Below are positions 9,468 to 17,897 of a stretch of 50,399 nt of DNA, piece after piece. The stretch covers positions 1 through 50,399 of the forward strand of contig NZ_AUFE01000047.1 of assembly GCF_000426345.1 (NCBI RefSeq). Reading direction: 5' to 3'. Both the position numbers and the translations under genes were made by a program. The DNA comes from Cupriavidus phytohabitans. Its GTDB lineage: Bacteria > Pseudomonadota > Gammaproteobacteria > Burkholderiales > Burkholderiaceae. Each line of letters opens with the position of its first letter. Position 1 is the stretch's first letter. The notes below the pieces were generated by a model that saw only the letters and a list, made by a program, of their open reading frames with translations, was not told the origin of the DNA and did no database searches.

Positions 9468-9995
9468 CTATTCCAGGAAGACGTAGTCCGCCCGATACGG
9501 CATGCGATTCTCCTGTCCCTCCTGTGTGCAAGCCTGAGGGAGGGCCAGTCCGCCTTGGGTATTCAGCCGTTGCACGTAACGCGCCCTCGAAAGCAGGCCA
9601 GTTCCGCCGGTGCTCGTTGCCTGCAACAGCAAGAGTGGAATGCTCTCCGGCTCCTGCGCATTGGGCGTCTGCCGCAATACCTTGCCGGTCACCTTGCTGC
9701 CATCAGGCGCTTCCCAGGTCGGACCAGAGTAATGCTTGACGGCGAGTTGTCCGGTGTCATCCTTCAGAGTGGCTTCCGGAGCAGAAAAGATCCATAACAA
9801 CCGGCCGTCGTTCGCACGCTTGCACTGATAAATCTGTACACCGGATGCATGCAGCACCGCGATCGTTCCACGCGCGTCGGTGGGCTGGAGTTCGGGCGGA
9901 GCCGATATCCTCGGTGTGGTACACGAAACGAGCGCGCCTGCCATGCTGAGTACAGCGAAACTCGCTTTGCAAAAATGCCGAGAACATTGCGACAT
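9468..9995 (-). CDS. DUF3455 lipoprotein
   Basis: A 175-residue exported protein. A signal peptide ends in VSC (about Cys25), so a lipoprotein is likely. The body matches DUF3455: a repeated IYQCK...WIFSAPEATLKD segment, YSGPTWEAPDGSKVTGKV, a TGLLSRARYVQRLNTQGG stretch and a cysteine-bearing end that reads YRADYVFLE. The family has no known function. GGAGG lies six bases before the ATG. It is monocistronic. The 260 bases beyond its stop show a short open stretch on the same strand with no recognisable domain. Confidence 0.85.
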   Translation of the reverse strand: MSQCSRHFCKASFAVLSMAGALVSCTTPRISAPPELQPTDARGTIAVLHASGVQIYQCKRANDGRLLWIFSAPEATLKDDTGQLAVKHYSGPTWEAPDGSKVTGKVLRQTPNAQEPESIPLLLLQATSTGGTGLLSRARYVQRLNTQGGLALPQACTQEGQENRMPYRADYVFLE

Positions 9996-10150
9996 TTTGC
10001 CTCCTTACCTTAACCCATGAAGGAGGATAGTACTTCCCGAGCCACGTTGCCAGTTGCGTCCGCGCGGGTCCGATCGCCTCGGCGCATCTGGATGCGGGCG
10101 GAAGGCTTGCCGGCTTCAGTTGCCCGTCAGAAATGTGAGGATTCCCTGGT

Positions 10151-10187
10151 GAACGATCCTTCGCGAATCGATCGCGAAGGATCGTTC
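10151..10187. repeat. Perfect 16-bp stem-loop
   Basis: Left arm GAACGATCCTTCGCGA and its exact reverse complement are separated by five bases (ATCGA). It lies between the DUF3455 gene start and the LysR gene stop, both minus strand, so it could end LysR transcription, although no U-run follows on either strand. The symmetrical core TTCGCGAATCGATCGCGAA might instead be a protein site. Confidence 0.6.
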
Positions 10188-10281
10188 GGGGCCCGTATGG
10201 CATCTCGGCCCGCGGCTACCCGGTAAAACCGGCCATTCATTCGCCGTAGCGAGAACGAACCGAAGCTGCGACTGGCAACTA

Positions 10282-11166
10282 CTACACCAATCGCAGATCC
10301 CACAGCACATCCAGTACGTGTTGGGTGGAGCGTTCAACGTACCCCGCACGATGCGCGATGCCGAGCCGACGCCATAACGCCGGGCGCAGCGGACGCATGA
10401 CGATGCGCCTGTCCGGCAATGGCGTGGTGGCCTCGTGGGGCAACAGCGCCGCGCCGTAACCCGCCGCGACCAGACTCTTGATCGCGTCGTTGTGGTTGAG
10501 CTGAATGCGTGGTGCGGGATGGTGTCCCGCGGCCGCGAACCACTCCGCGGTCTGACGCGAGAGGCGCGTGGTCGCGTCATTGAGAATCAGAGGCTGGGCG
10601 GCGAGCCATTCCGGCGTGACGCGGGCCGGGCACTGCCAATGCGCCGGCACGAAGGCCATCACGGGGTCGCGGCGCCAGGGCTTTATCACCAGTCCGGCCA
10701 CCGGCGGCTGAGGCAGTGCAACCAGCCCGATATCCAGCGTGCCGTCCGCCAGTCGGGACAGTGTTTCCTGCGAAGTGAGGACCGCAATCTGAATGTCGAT
10801 GGCGGGATGCTGCTGGCGCAGCACCTCGAGCGCCTGTGGCAGCAGGTGCGCGATCGCGCCAGTCGACGCACCGAGCCGGGCGCGCCCTTCGAGCCCCTCT
10901 ACCTGTCGTTGTATATCGTCCAGCGCCTGCTCCGCATCGGCCAGCAGCCGACGCCCGCGCTCCACCAGCACCTCTCCGATCGCCGACGGCCTTACCTGTC
11001 CGCGTTTTCGCGACAGGAGCGGTGCCCCGATGCGGTGTTCCAGGTCAGCGATGTGGAGGCTGACCGTGGGCGGCGCAAGGTGCAATGCACGCGCCGCCTC
11101 GGCGAATGAGCCATGGTCGGCAATGGCGACCAGCGTGCGCAGGCGGTCCAGGCTGATCTCTCGCAT
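10282..11166 (-). CDS. LysR-type transcriptional regulator
   Basis: A 294-residue regulator. The N-terminal winged helix-turn-helix covers residues 1-60 (LDRLRTLVAIADHGSFAEAARALHLAPPTVSLHIADLE), followed by a linker helix and a LysR substrate-binding domain ending near residue 290. The ATG at 11166 gives the standard MREISLDRL opening; an upstream start at 11214 would add 16 residues encoded by what looks like operator DNA. It is transcribed away from argC, so autoregulation and control of argC are the natural expectation. The effector is unknown; arginine or an acetylated intermediate would be a guess. Confidence 0.9.
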   Translation of the reverse strand: MREISLDRLRTLVAIADHGSFAEAARALHLAPPTVSLHIADLEHRIGAPLLSRKRGQVRPSAIGEVLVERGRRLLADAEQALDDIQRQVEGLEGRARLGASTGAIAHLLPQALEVLRQQHPAIDIQIAVLTSQETLSRLADGTLDIGLVALPQPPVAGLVIKPWRRDPVMAFVPAHWQCPARVTPEWLAAQPLILNDATTRLSRQTAEWFAAAGHHPAPRIQLNHNDAIKSLVAAGYGAALLPHEATTPLPDRRIVMRPLRPALWRRLGIAHRAGYVERSTQHVLDVLWDLRLV

Positions 11167-11177
11167 GTCGGCTCCAG

Positions 11178-11215
11178 ATTCAGGAAAACTGAATGTCAAG
11201 GTTGTGAAATTCAAC
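11178..11215. promoter_or_regulatory. Two LysR-box dyads between LysR gene and argC
   Basis: ATTCAG-GAAAA-CTGAAT (11178-11194) is a perfect 6-bp dyad and contains the T-N11-A form of a LysR box. A second dyad, GTTG-N7-CAAC (11201-11215), follows at once. Paired sites of this kind in a divergent gap fit recognition and activation sites. Assignment to the adjacent regulator is inference. Confidence 0.55.
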
Positions 11216-11293
11216 TTTCCCTATTCTAGTGGTCCATGGAATATTGGGCTCCTTCGACGTGTTACCCCCTTCAGTCACCGGAGTATTCCTCGC

Positions 11294-12220
11294 ATGAGCT
11301 CTCCCCTGGTTTTTATCGACGGCGACCAAGGCACCACCGGGTTGCAAATCCACGAACGGCTGCGCGGCCGGACCGACCTCAGCCTGTTCACGCTTGCCGC
11401 GTCGGAACGCAAGGACCCACGGCGTCGTGCGGAAGCCATCAATGCCTGCGACATCGCCATCCTCTGTTTGCCCGATGCCGCCGCACGCGAGGCGGTGAAC
11501 GCCATCGTCAATCCCGCCGTCAGGGTGATCGACGCGAGTTCCGCCCACCGCACGCATCCGGACTGGACCTATGGCTTTCCGGAAATGGCACCGGGACAGG
11601 CCGCGCGCATCGCGAACGCGCGACGGGTCACCAATCCCGGCTGCTATCCGACCGGTGCGATTGGCCTGCTGCGTCCCCTGGTGCAGGCCGGGCTTGTCCC
11701 AGCCAGCTACCCCGTCAGCATTCATGCGGTGTCCGGCTACTCCGGACGCGGGCGTGCCGGCGTGGAGGAGTATGAGGGGCCGGATGCCGTCAGCGCGGCA
11801 TTCCAGGTGTATGGCCTGGAACTCGCGCACAAGCACCCCCCGGAGATCCAGCAGCACGCCGGGCTCGCGCAGCGTCCCATCTTCGTTCCCGCGTATGGTG
11901 CGTTCCGCCAGGGCATCGTGCTGACGGTGCCCCTCGCATTGCGGCTGCTGGCCCCCGACGTGGATGGCGCCACGCTCCACGCATGCCTCGCCCGCCACTA
12001 TGCCGGCGCGGCCCATGTACATGTCCTGCCGTTGCACGAATCGCGTGCTCTAAAGCACCTGGATCCGCAAGTGCTGAACGGTACGAACGACATGCACTTA
12101 AGCGTATTTCCTAACATGGAGCACGGGCACGTCCTGCTGTCCGCGGTTTTCGACAATCTTGGCAAAGGCGCATCCGGTGCCGCGGTTCAGAACCTGAACT
12201 TGATGCTCACGCAGCAATAG
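11294..12220 (+). CDS. argC: N-acetyl-gamma-glutamyl-phosphate reductase, short (type 2) form
   Basis: A 308-residue NADPH-dependent reductase of the third arginine-biosynthesis step, converting N-acetylglutamyl phosphate to the semialdehyde. The start gives VFIDGDQGTTGLQIHERL, a Rossmann start of the shorter argC type. The catalytic cysteine is Cys117 in TNPGCYPTGA. SGYSGRGRAGVEEYEG and a C-terminal region with HGHVLLSAVFDNLGKGASGAAVQN complete the domain. Around 308 residues is normal for this form; the longer form is about 345-350. No other arg gene is adjacent, and a LysR gene diverges from it, so it may be a second copy under special control. Confidence 0.92.
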   Translation: MSSPLVFIDGDQGTTGLQIHERLRGRTDLSLFTLAASERKDPRRRAEAINACDIAILCLPDAAAREAVNAIVNPAVRVIDASSAHRTHPDWTYGFPEMAPGQAARIANARRVTNPGCYPTGAIGLLRPLVQAGLVPASYPVSIHAVSGYSGRGRAGVEEYEGPDAVSAAFQVYGLELAHKHPPEIQQHAGLAQRPIFVPAYGAFRQGIVLTVPLALRLLAPDVDGATLHACLARHYAGAAHVHVLPLHESRALKHLDPQVLNGTNDMHLSVFPNMEHGHVLLSAVFDNLGKGASGAAVQNLNLMLTQQ

Positions 12221-12340
12221 GGTCGATGGCGTGAGCTAAAGGACGGCCGGTCGGCCGCACCCGTATGCCAACGATTGCTGCCAACTGGTCGTGGCTGTCG
12301 AACGTCTCATGCTGGCCCGGCTGCGGTCGCCTGAAGAGTT

Positions 12341-12403
12341 ATAGAGCACCTGGAGCAGCATGGCCCGTCGCCACTTCTCCGGCGTAATGCTCGTTTCAAT
12401 CTG
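12341..12403 (-). pseudogene. IS5-family transposase remnant
   Basis: A short minus-strand segment reads QIETSITPEKWRRAMLLQVLY. This closely follows the N-terminal 'PSIPPEKLLRALLLQVLYSIRSER' region of IS5-group transposases as I recall them. The reading then departs from the family, and no terminal repeats or catalytic region are visible, so only a fragment remains. Confidence 0.45.
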
Positions 12404-12451
12404 GCGGGGGCGTAAACCCCGATAGCTGTTTGCCTGCGCAAAAAATATTAT

Positions 12452-12472
12452 TTGTCTACAAATGTTAGACAA
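12452..12472. promoter_or_regulatory. TTGTCTA-N7-TAGACAA dyad
   Basis: Seven-base arms TTGTCTA and TAGACAA flank CAAATGT. The inner TTGTCTACAA also fits the TnGTnnnACnA pattern used by many GntR/FadR-type regulators. No GntR gene is in the window and no gene starts nearby, so this may be a leftover promoter. Confidence 0.35.
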
Positions 12473-13043
12473 TCCATGCGCGGGGCGTCAACTGATGCCA
12501 GGCAGGCGAGTGTGACCCAGGAGCGAGATGAGATGGCCAAAGTTTCTTCAATACGTGGCGATTCCTCCACCTGAAAGCCGGATTTCACTTGAGCACCTGC
12601 GCAAGCCAATGCTCGGCCTTTCGGCAGAACGAGCGCGTTGGGTGATCAATGGCGCCGGGCTTCCGGCCTAGCCGCTCCGACAACTGGCGCCGCGATTAGC
12701 GAATGACACGGTGGCAGCCCAAGGAGGGCGGTTTCGGGTCGTCGGGCCGAAATGCCGGCTTCGCGATCAATCCCGCCACACGACATCGGCGCCGAAGACT
12801 GCATCGGTCGGCCGGCGACATTCGTGAAAGGGCTGGCCGACAGGGAGCACCGGTCGAATGACTCGCTGTGCGTTCGGACAAAGCGCTCCAGGTACCTTGT
12901 ACCGCTGGAGCTCGAACGATTCGAGACATCCTCCCGATGGAAACGAGCCTGCTGCTGTGCGCTCGCGCGAGCACGTCCGCACTGCAAGCCATCCCCCGTT
13001 AGGGTTTGCCCCATGGACACTCCTAACATCAATAGCTATATTT

Positions 13044-13078
13044 TTACGTAAGTTAGCAAGCTATCTTTGTTATGTAAG
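13044..13078. promoter_or_regulatory. AT-rich operator-like segment upstream of the SDR operon
   Basis: TTACGTAA, then TAGCAAGCTA (13054-13063), then CTTTGTTATGTAAG lie in an AT-rich patch 120 bases before the SDR start. The elements resemble those in the island's other promoter gaps, where ACAAAG, AAGCTT and GTTAGC recur. A MarR-type operator is the inference. Confidence 0.4.
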
Positions 13079-13197
13079 TGACGATGCGGTGAGGCAGCCT
13101 CGCTGCAATCGACGTAGCAAGGGTGGGGTAGCCGCAAGAAAACTAGCTGTCACCGCGTGGTGCGGCAGTCAACGAAACTCATCTGGAGGAGACAAAC

Positions 13198-13956
13198 GTG
13201 AACACTGCAAATCTTTTGGGTGGCCGTACTGTGATCGTCACGGGCGCGGCGACTGGTATCGGCCGGGCGTTTGCGTTGGGCCTTGCTACCCAAGGTGCCA
13301 ACGTTGTTGTAGCGGATATGGGCCCGGCCGATGAGACGATGCAGGCGCTCAAAGACGTCGGCGGCGAGGCGCTCTACGTCAAGACAGACGTCAGCGACGA
13401 GCAGTCGGTGCAAGGCATGGCCAAAGCGACGCTTGAGAAGTTCGGTTCGATCGATGGCCTGGTCAACAACGCAGCCTACTTCCGCGAGGTCAAGCTCACC
13501 AGCTTCGAAGAGATCGATCCGGTCCAGTGGGATCGCATCTTTGCTGTCAACGTGAAAGGCGTCTGGCAATGCTGCAAGGCCGTTCTCCCCGCCATGCGCG
13601 AGCAGCGACGCGGCGCGATCGTGAACATTGCTTCTGTGGTAGCCCTCGCGGGCCAGCCGGGCTACCTGCAGTATGTGTCGAGCAAGGGCGCCGTGCTGGC
13701 GATGACGAAGGGGCTGGCCAAGGAGGTCGGCCAGCATGGCGTGCGGGTGAACTGCATCGCACCGGGCTTCGTGCTGACAGATGCGACGAAGAACCGTCCC
13801 ACGGAATGGCAGCAGTCATTCCTCAAGGCGCGTGCGCTGTCACGCGAGCAACGTCCGGATGACCTGGTCGGCACGGCCATCTATCTCGTCTCGGACCTTT
13901 CCGGATTCGTCTCGGGACAGACCATCGTCGTCGACGGCGGACACATCATGCACTGA
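13198..13956 (+). CDS. SDR-family NAD(P)-dependent oxidoreductase
   Basis: A 252-residue classical short-chain dehydrogenase. The cofactor motif is TGAATGIG (residues 15-22), NNAAY follows at about 90, and the catalytic residues are Ser146, Tyr159 and Lys163 (YVSSK). The C-terminus VSGQTIVVDGGHIMH is typical. It starts with GTG preceded by a strong GGAGGA site. It probably oxidises an alcohol or a dihydrodiol-like product of a pathway intermediate, since it leads an operon with a Rieske oxygenase, its reductase and a hydrolase. The substrate is unknown. Confidence 0.9.
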   Translation: MNTANLLGGRTVIVTGAATGIGRAFALGLATQGANVVVADMGPADETMQALKDVGGEALYVKTDVSDEQSVQGMAKATLEKFGSIDGLVNNAAYFREVKLTSFEEIDPVQWDRIFAVNVKGVWQCCKAVLPAMREQRRGAIVNIASVVALAGQPGYLQYVSSKGAVLAMTKGLAKEVGQHGVRVNCIAPGFVLTDATKNRPTEWQQSFLKARALSREQRPDDLVGTAIYLVSDLSGFVSGQTIVVDGGHIMH

Positions 13957-14024
13957 AGGCGGGGCACGCCGGGTCATGGGGCCTGGCGTCCTGCATCGAC
14001 TGACTGTTGACCTGGAGGTTTGAG

Positions 14025-15149
14025 ATGAACGCAGTGATTACGCAAGTGAAGGGTCCCGCCGCGATGAAGCAAGGTGCCGACCGATTCCCCCGCAATGCAT
14101 GGTATGTTGGCCTGTGGGCGCATGAGCTGCCGGCGGGCAAGCTCGTACCACAGACCATTCTGTGCGAGCCTGTTGTCTTCTTCCGCAAGGAGGACGGTTC
14201 GGCTGCCGCGATCGTGGACCGCTGCTCCCACCGTTTCGCGCCGCTGTCCATGGGCAAGCTGCTTCCCGGCGACCGGGTCCAGTGTCCTTATCATGGACTC
14301 GAATTCGGTGCGACCGGCGCCTGTGTCAAGAATCCGCACGGCAACTGCACCGTTCCGAACGCAGCCCATCTGCGGTCGTTCCCCGTCGTGGAGAAGCACG
14401 GCTTTGTCTGGATCTGGATGGGCGATCGCGTTGCCGACCCGGGATTGATTCCCGACTATAGCTGCCTTGACACGAGCCCTGCCGCGCACGTCACGACGCC
14501 GGGGTATCTGAAGATTGCTGCGCACTATGAGCTGATCGTCGATAACCTGCTTGACCTTTCCCATACCACCTACGTGCACGAAGGCATCCTGGGCACCGCC
14601 GGAACGGTCGTCGCCGACATCGGCGTCGAACAGCGAGGCGATGTGGTGGTCGTGAGCCGTCCGTCCAAGGATGCGGAAACGCCTGGCATGCTCAAGATGC
14701 TGAGCGGGCTTGAACGCGGCGACCAGTGGAGCACGATTTCCTGGTATGCGCCGTCGAACCTGATCCTGGAATATGGCGTCAGCAAGGTTGGTGAGCCAAA
14801 GGAGAAGGGGACCGGCTATTTCGCGCTGCATCTGCTCACGCCGGAGAACGAGCGGTCCACGCACTATCGCTACAGCGCGGTGCGCTGGAACGTGATGACC
14901 GAAGGCGAGGAAACGAACGAAGAGATTCGCGAGAAGATCGGCAAGCTCCGGACCTTCGCATTCGCGGAACAGGACGCACCCATTATCGAAGCCCAGCAAC
15001 GCCGCATGGACGAATCGCCCACGCCGCTCACGCCGACCCTGCTCGCAATCGACGCAGGACCGATGCGCTATCGCCGTGTGCTCGACCGCCTGCTTCAGCA
15101 GGAACGTGTTGCCAATGAGGTGGATGGTGATACGAGAAAGGCTTCGTGA
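14025..15149 (+). CDS. Rieske non-haem iron oxygenase, VanA-like alpha subunit
   Basis: A 374-residue terminal oxygenase. The Rieske cluster ligands are Cys67-x-His69 and Cys87-x2-His90 (CSHRFAPLSMGK, CPYHGLEF). The mononuclear iron site follows as Asn174, Asp177, His180 and His185 (DNLLDLSHTTYVHEG). Size and lack of a beta subunit suggest the VanA/TsaM/phthalate-type group (class IA), which demethylate methoxy-aromatics or hydroxylate aromatic acids. The ATG at 14025 has GGAGG six bases upstream. The next gene encodes the matching reductase. O-demethylation is plausible but unproven. Confidence 0.9.
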   Translation: MNAVITQVKGPAAMKQGADRFPRNAWYVGLWAHELPAGKLVPQTILCEPVVFFRKEDGSAAAIVDRCSHRFAPLSMGKLLPGDRVQCPYHGLEFGATGACVKNPHGNCTVPNAAHLRSFPVVEKHGFVWIWMGDRVADPGLIPDYSCLDTSPAAHVTTPGYLKIAAHYELIVDNLLDLSHTTYVHEGILGTAGTVVADIGVEQRGDVVVVSRPSKDAETPGMLKMLSGLERGDQWSTISWYAPSNLILEYGVSKVGEPKEKGTGYFALHLLTPENERSTHYRYSAVRWNVMTEGEETNEEIREKIGKLRTFAFAEQDAPIIEAQQRRMDESPTPLTPTLLAIDAGPMRYRRVLDRLLQQERVANEVDGDTRKAS

Positions 15150-15197
15150 AGACAGCGGTTCGAATTCAGGTAAGGGCAGAGCAAGCGAGGAGATAAG

Positions 15198-16160
15198 ATG
15201 ACTACCAACAGCCTGGAGGTGTCCGTCATCGCAAGGGAGCGCGCCGCGAGCGATATTGTTCGCATTACGCTGGCGGCGCCGGACGGTGAGCAGTTGCCGG
15301 AGTTTGCCGCGGGCTCGCATATCGACGTCCACGTCGATGCGGGCCTTGTCCGGCAATACTCGCTCATCAACCACCCTGGTGAACGGGGGCACTATGTGAT
15401 CGGGGTATTGCTGGATGGAAAGTCTCGCGGCGGCTCCAAGGCGATCCACTCGGACTTCCACGTGGGCCGTTCCGTCCGCATCGGCTCTCCCAGGTGCAAC
15501 TTCCCGCTGCTGACATCGGCCAAGCATTCCATCCTCTTCGCCGGCGGGATCGGGATTACGCCCATTCTGTCGATGGCGCGTGAACTCTCCGCCCGAGGCC
15601 AGTCATATACGCTCCACTACTGTTGCAGAAGCCGGGACAAGGCGGCGTTCCTCGAAGAGATCGCGGCCCTGGACCCTGGCGAAGAATTCAGGCTGCATCT
15701 GGACGATGGCACCCCGGACCAGCGGTTCGTGCTTGCGGATTGCCTGCCGGAGATGGAGCCGGACACCCACATGTACATATGTGGGCCGGAAGGTTTCATC
15801 AACCATGTGGTGGGTGGGGCGGAGGCGGCAGGCTGGCCGGCCTCTCAGGTACACGTCGAGCGCTTTAGCGCCAATGTGGATGTGACCGGCGATTCCTTTG
15901 TCGTCGTTGCGGCGCGCAGCCAGGCGGAAGTGGTGGTCTCGAAGGAGGAAACCATTGTCCAGGCCCTGGCACGCGTTGGCATTGCGGTCCCGGTGTCGTG
16001 CGAGCAGGGGGTATGCGGCACCTGCCTGACACGGGTGATCGAAGGCAAGCCGGACCATCGTGACATGTTCCAGACCGACGAAGAAAAGGAAGCGGATAGT
16101 CAGTGCATCACGCCGTGCTGCTCGCGTTCGATGAGCGGCAGGCTGGTTCTGGATCTTTGA
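15198..16160 (+). CDS. Oxygenase reductase, VanB-like (FMN/NAD domain plus plant-type ferredoxin)
   Basis: A 320-residue electron-transfer partner for the Rieske oxygenase. The flavin domain has RQYSLINHP, the NAD domain has LFAGGIGITPILSMAREL and YICGPEGFI. The C-terminal [2Fe-2S] domain carries CEQGVCGTC and a fourth ligand in the SQCITPC region. This order, flavin-NAD-ferredoxin, is that of VanB and phthalate dioxygenase reductase. It sits 48 bases after the oxygenase with its own GAGGAG site, which supports a two-component enzyme with NADH as donor. Confidence 0.92.
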   Translation: MTTNSLEVSVIARERAASDIVRITLAAPDGEQLPEFAAGSHIDVHVDAGLVRQYSLINHPGERGHYVIGVLLDGKSRGGSKAIHSDFHVGRSVRIGSPRCNFPLLTSAKHSILFAGGIGITPILSMARELSARGQSYTLHYCCRSRDKAAFLEEIAALDPGEEFRLHLDDGTPDQRFVLADCLPEMEPDTHMYICGPEGFINHVVGGAEAAGWPASQVHVERFSANVDVTGDSFVVVAARSQAEVVVSKEETIVQALARVGIAVPVSCEQGVCGTCLTRVIEGKPDHRDMFQTDEEKEADSQCITPCCSRSMSGRLVLDL

Positions 16161-16177
16161 AACGCCGCTGACAGGCC

Positions 16178-17023
16178 ATGACTTTAATGACCTCTGATAT
16201 GACGAAGACTGCTGGGACATCGTGGAGCGTGTCGGAAGTGCTCCGGGGGCGCTCGAAGCGAAGGACTGTGGTTGCCGGCGGTTTGGAGTGGTCAGTGCTG
16301 GAGGCCGGGCGGGGGCGTGAAACGCTGGTTCTCCTGCCCGGTACATTGGGCACGGTCGAGGTCTTCTACAAGCAATTGCTGAAGTTCTCGCAGACATGCC
16401 GCGTTGTCGTACTCGGCTATCCGGGGGCCTCGAATCCGGAGGCGATGACTGCTAGCTTTCGTGAGCTGCTGAAGGAACTGGACATCGACAAGGCCCACTT
16501 CGTTGGCTCGTCGCTGGGGGGATACTGGCTGCAGGTCTTCCTCCGGGGCGACACCGCGCGGGTCAAAAGCCTTGTCCTAGGGAATACGTTCCTGGACCCT
16601 GCCCGCCTGCGTTTTATCAGAATGTTCAGCCCTGCCTTCCTTGCCGAGAACGAGCCGGCTGCAGTCAAGAGTGCCTGGCTTGGATTTGTGCAGGCGCTGC
16701 CGAATCCGGAGTTGAAAGACTTCATGCTCGAGGCGGCGGGCGCGCGGCAATCCGCGGCGGAGCTCGACGGCCGGTCCCGCACCATCGCTTTCGCAAATCG
16801 CATCGCGCCACTCGACCTGCCCCCGGACCGGATCACCCTCCTCTGGTGCGAGGACGACAAGGTCATCCACGCCGAGACGTGGAAGGAACTGGTGAGCGCC
16901 TATCCTGATGCACGCAAGGTCCAGCTTTCCACCGGCGGCCACTACCCCCATCTCTTGATGGCGGATGACTACAACGATGAGATCCAGTATCGCGTGAACT
17001 GCCGGCACGGCCAGGCGGTCTGA
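16178..17023 (+). CDS. Alpha/beta-fold hydrolase
   Basis: A 281-residue hydrolase. The nucleophile elbow GSSLGGYW places Ser112 as catalytic, CEDDKVI supplies the acidic residue and GGHYPHL the histidine. The oxyanion region LLPGTLGTVEVFYKQL resembles maspardin-like proteins. It is the last gene of the SDR/Rieske operon, 17 bases after the reductase, with a terminator behind it. It may cleave an ester or a ring-fission product, but which one is unknown. A second in-frame ATG at 16199 is an alternative start. Confidence 0.85.
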   Translation: MTLMTSDMTKTAGTSWSVSEVLRGRSKRRTVVAGGLEWSVLEAGRGRETLVLLPGTLGTVEVFYKQLLKFSQTCRVVVLGYPGASNPEAMTASFRELLKELDIDKAHFVGSSLGGYWLQVFLRGDTARVKSLVLGNTFLDPARLRFIRMFSPAFLAENEPAAVKSAWLGFVQALPNPELKDFMLEAAGARQSAAELDGRSRTIAFANRIAPLDLPPDRITLLWCEDDKVIHAETWKELVSAYPDARKVQLSTGGHYPHLLMADDYNDEIQYRVNCRHGQAV

Positions 17024-17118
17024 GCCGGTTCCCGAAGTTCGGTTGAGACTCCTGCCAGGCGGGCTTCGCCGAAGGCTGCCCTGGCAGCGACGAACCCGGG
17101 CGCATCGATGATCCTTTC

Positions 17119-17153
17119 TGCCGCGCTGGCACCCGCCCAGCGCGGCATTTTTT
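17119..17153 (+). terminator. Rho-independent terminator of the Rieske operon
   Basis: TGCCGCGCTGG and its exact complement form an 11-bp stem with a seven-base loop, followed by TTTTTT. It closes the four-gene unit and separates it from the MarR gene 56 bases further on. Confidence 0.9.
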
Positions 17154-17208
17154 ACGGCCCCTTTGCGTAGATGCTCAGCTTCCTTCCGGAAAAGAGAGAC
17201 TCGGAGAG

Positions 17209-17757
17209 ATGATGAATACGGAGCACACACCATTGACCTTGACCGTCACGCATCCCGAGTGCCTGGTGGATGGTTCGGACCGCGAGTTTCGCACCCTGGT
17301 GAACGGTCTGTTGCCGTTTGCCGCACGGCTGCTGTCGGTTCGGGATGGGTTCGGAAGCCTCATTGATCTGACCGGTGCACAGTATTCGATCATCCGCGCA
17401 ATTGCGACGCTCCATGCGCTATCGGGCGAGGTTACTGTGAACCAGGTGGCGGAGTATCTTCACCTGAGTGGAGCGTTCATTACCATCGAAACCGGGAAGC
17501 TGAAAAAGCTCGGACTCATCGACAAGAAGTCTCATGCCGAGGACAGACGAAAGATGTGCCTGAGCGTGACGGCAGAGGGAGACCGGCTTCTGGATGAACT
17601 CCTGCCGGTTCAGCAGCGGATCAATGATGTGCTGTTCGAAGGTGTATCGCCAACCGAGTTCAGATTGCTGTGTTCGGTCATTGATCGGCTCGTTGTCAAT
17701 GGTGACCGCGCGGCGCTCGACCTCGGTCACCTGCAGGTCCGCCGCTGCCACGGTTGA
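17209..17757 (+). CDS. MarR-family transcriptional regulator (paralogue 1)
   Basis: A 182-residue winged-helix regulator. The DNA-binding region runs from about residue 75 (EVTVNQVAEYLHLSGAFITIETGKL) to the wing (KKSHAEDRRKMCLSVTAEG). An extended N-terminus of about 50 residues precedes it. It shares an identical 23-residue block and most of its length with the regulator at the right edge of the island. ATG codons at 17209 and 17212 are both possible. Members of this group often repress aromatic catabolic genes and release DNA on binding an aromatic or CoA-linked ligand, which is inference here. Confidence 0.88.
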   Translation: MMNTEHTPLTLTVTHPECLVDGSDREFRTLVNGLLPFAARLLSVRDGFGSLIDLTGAQYSIIRAIATLHALSGEVTVNQVAEYLHLSGAFITIETGKLKKLGLIDKKSHAEDRRKMCLSVTAEGDRLLDELLPVQQRINDVLFEGVSPTEFRLLCSVIDRLVVNGDRAALDLGHLQVRRCHG

Positions 17758-17897
17758 GATCGCTGCCGGGGGACGCGCAAGACTGAATTGGGAAACTGAC
17801 CTCGATTGAACGAGCGACTCACGCCGCTTCAGTGCGAGGTCACTACAGATCGCGGGAACCCGGCAGCCTGAGCGCCGGACAGTGCGCGGGAAGTGTC

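Larger units (their letters stand above)
12221..13197. other. Gene-poor stretch between argC and the catabolic island
   Basis: Nearly a kilobase with no convincing gene. Open frames here have no recognisable domain, no ribosome-binding site and compositions unlike their neighbours. It contains an IS5-like fragment, a TTGTCTA/TAGACAA dyad and, close to the SDR gene, an AT-rich operator-like segment. The stretch reads as decayed mobile or intergenic DNA at the left edge of the island. Confidence 0.6.

Noticed and set aside
12646..13032. 128-codon minus-strand frame before the SDR operon
   Set aside because: No domain, no ribosome-binding site and low-complexity Ser/Arg content.
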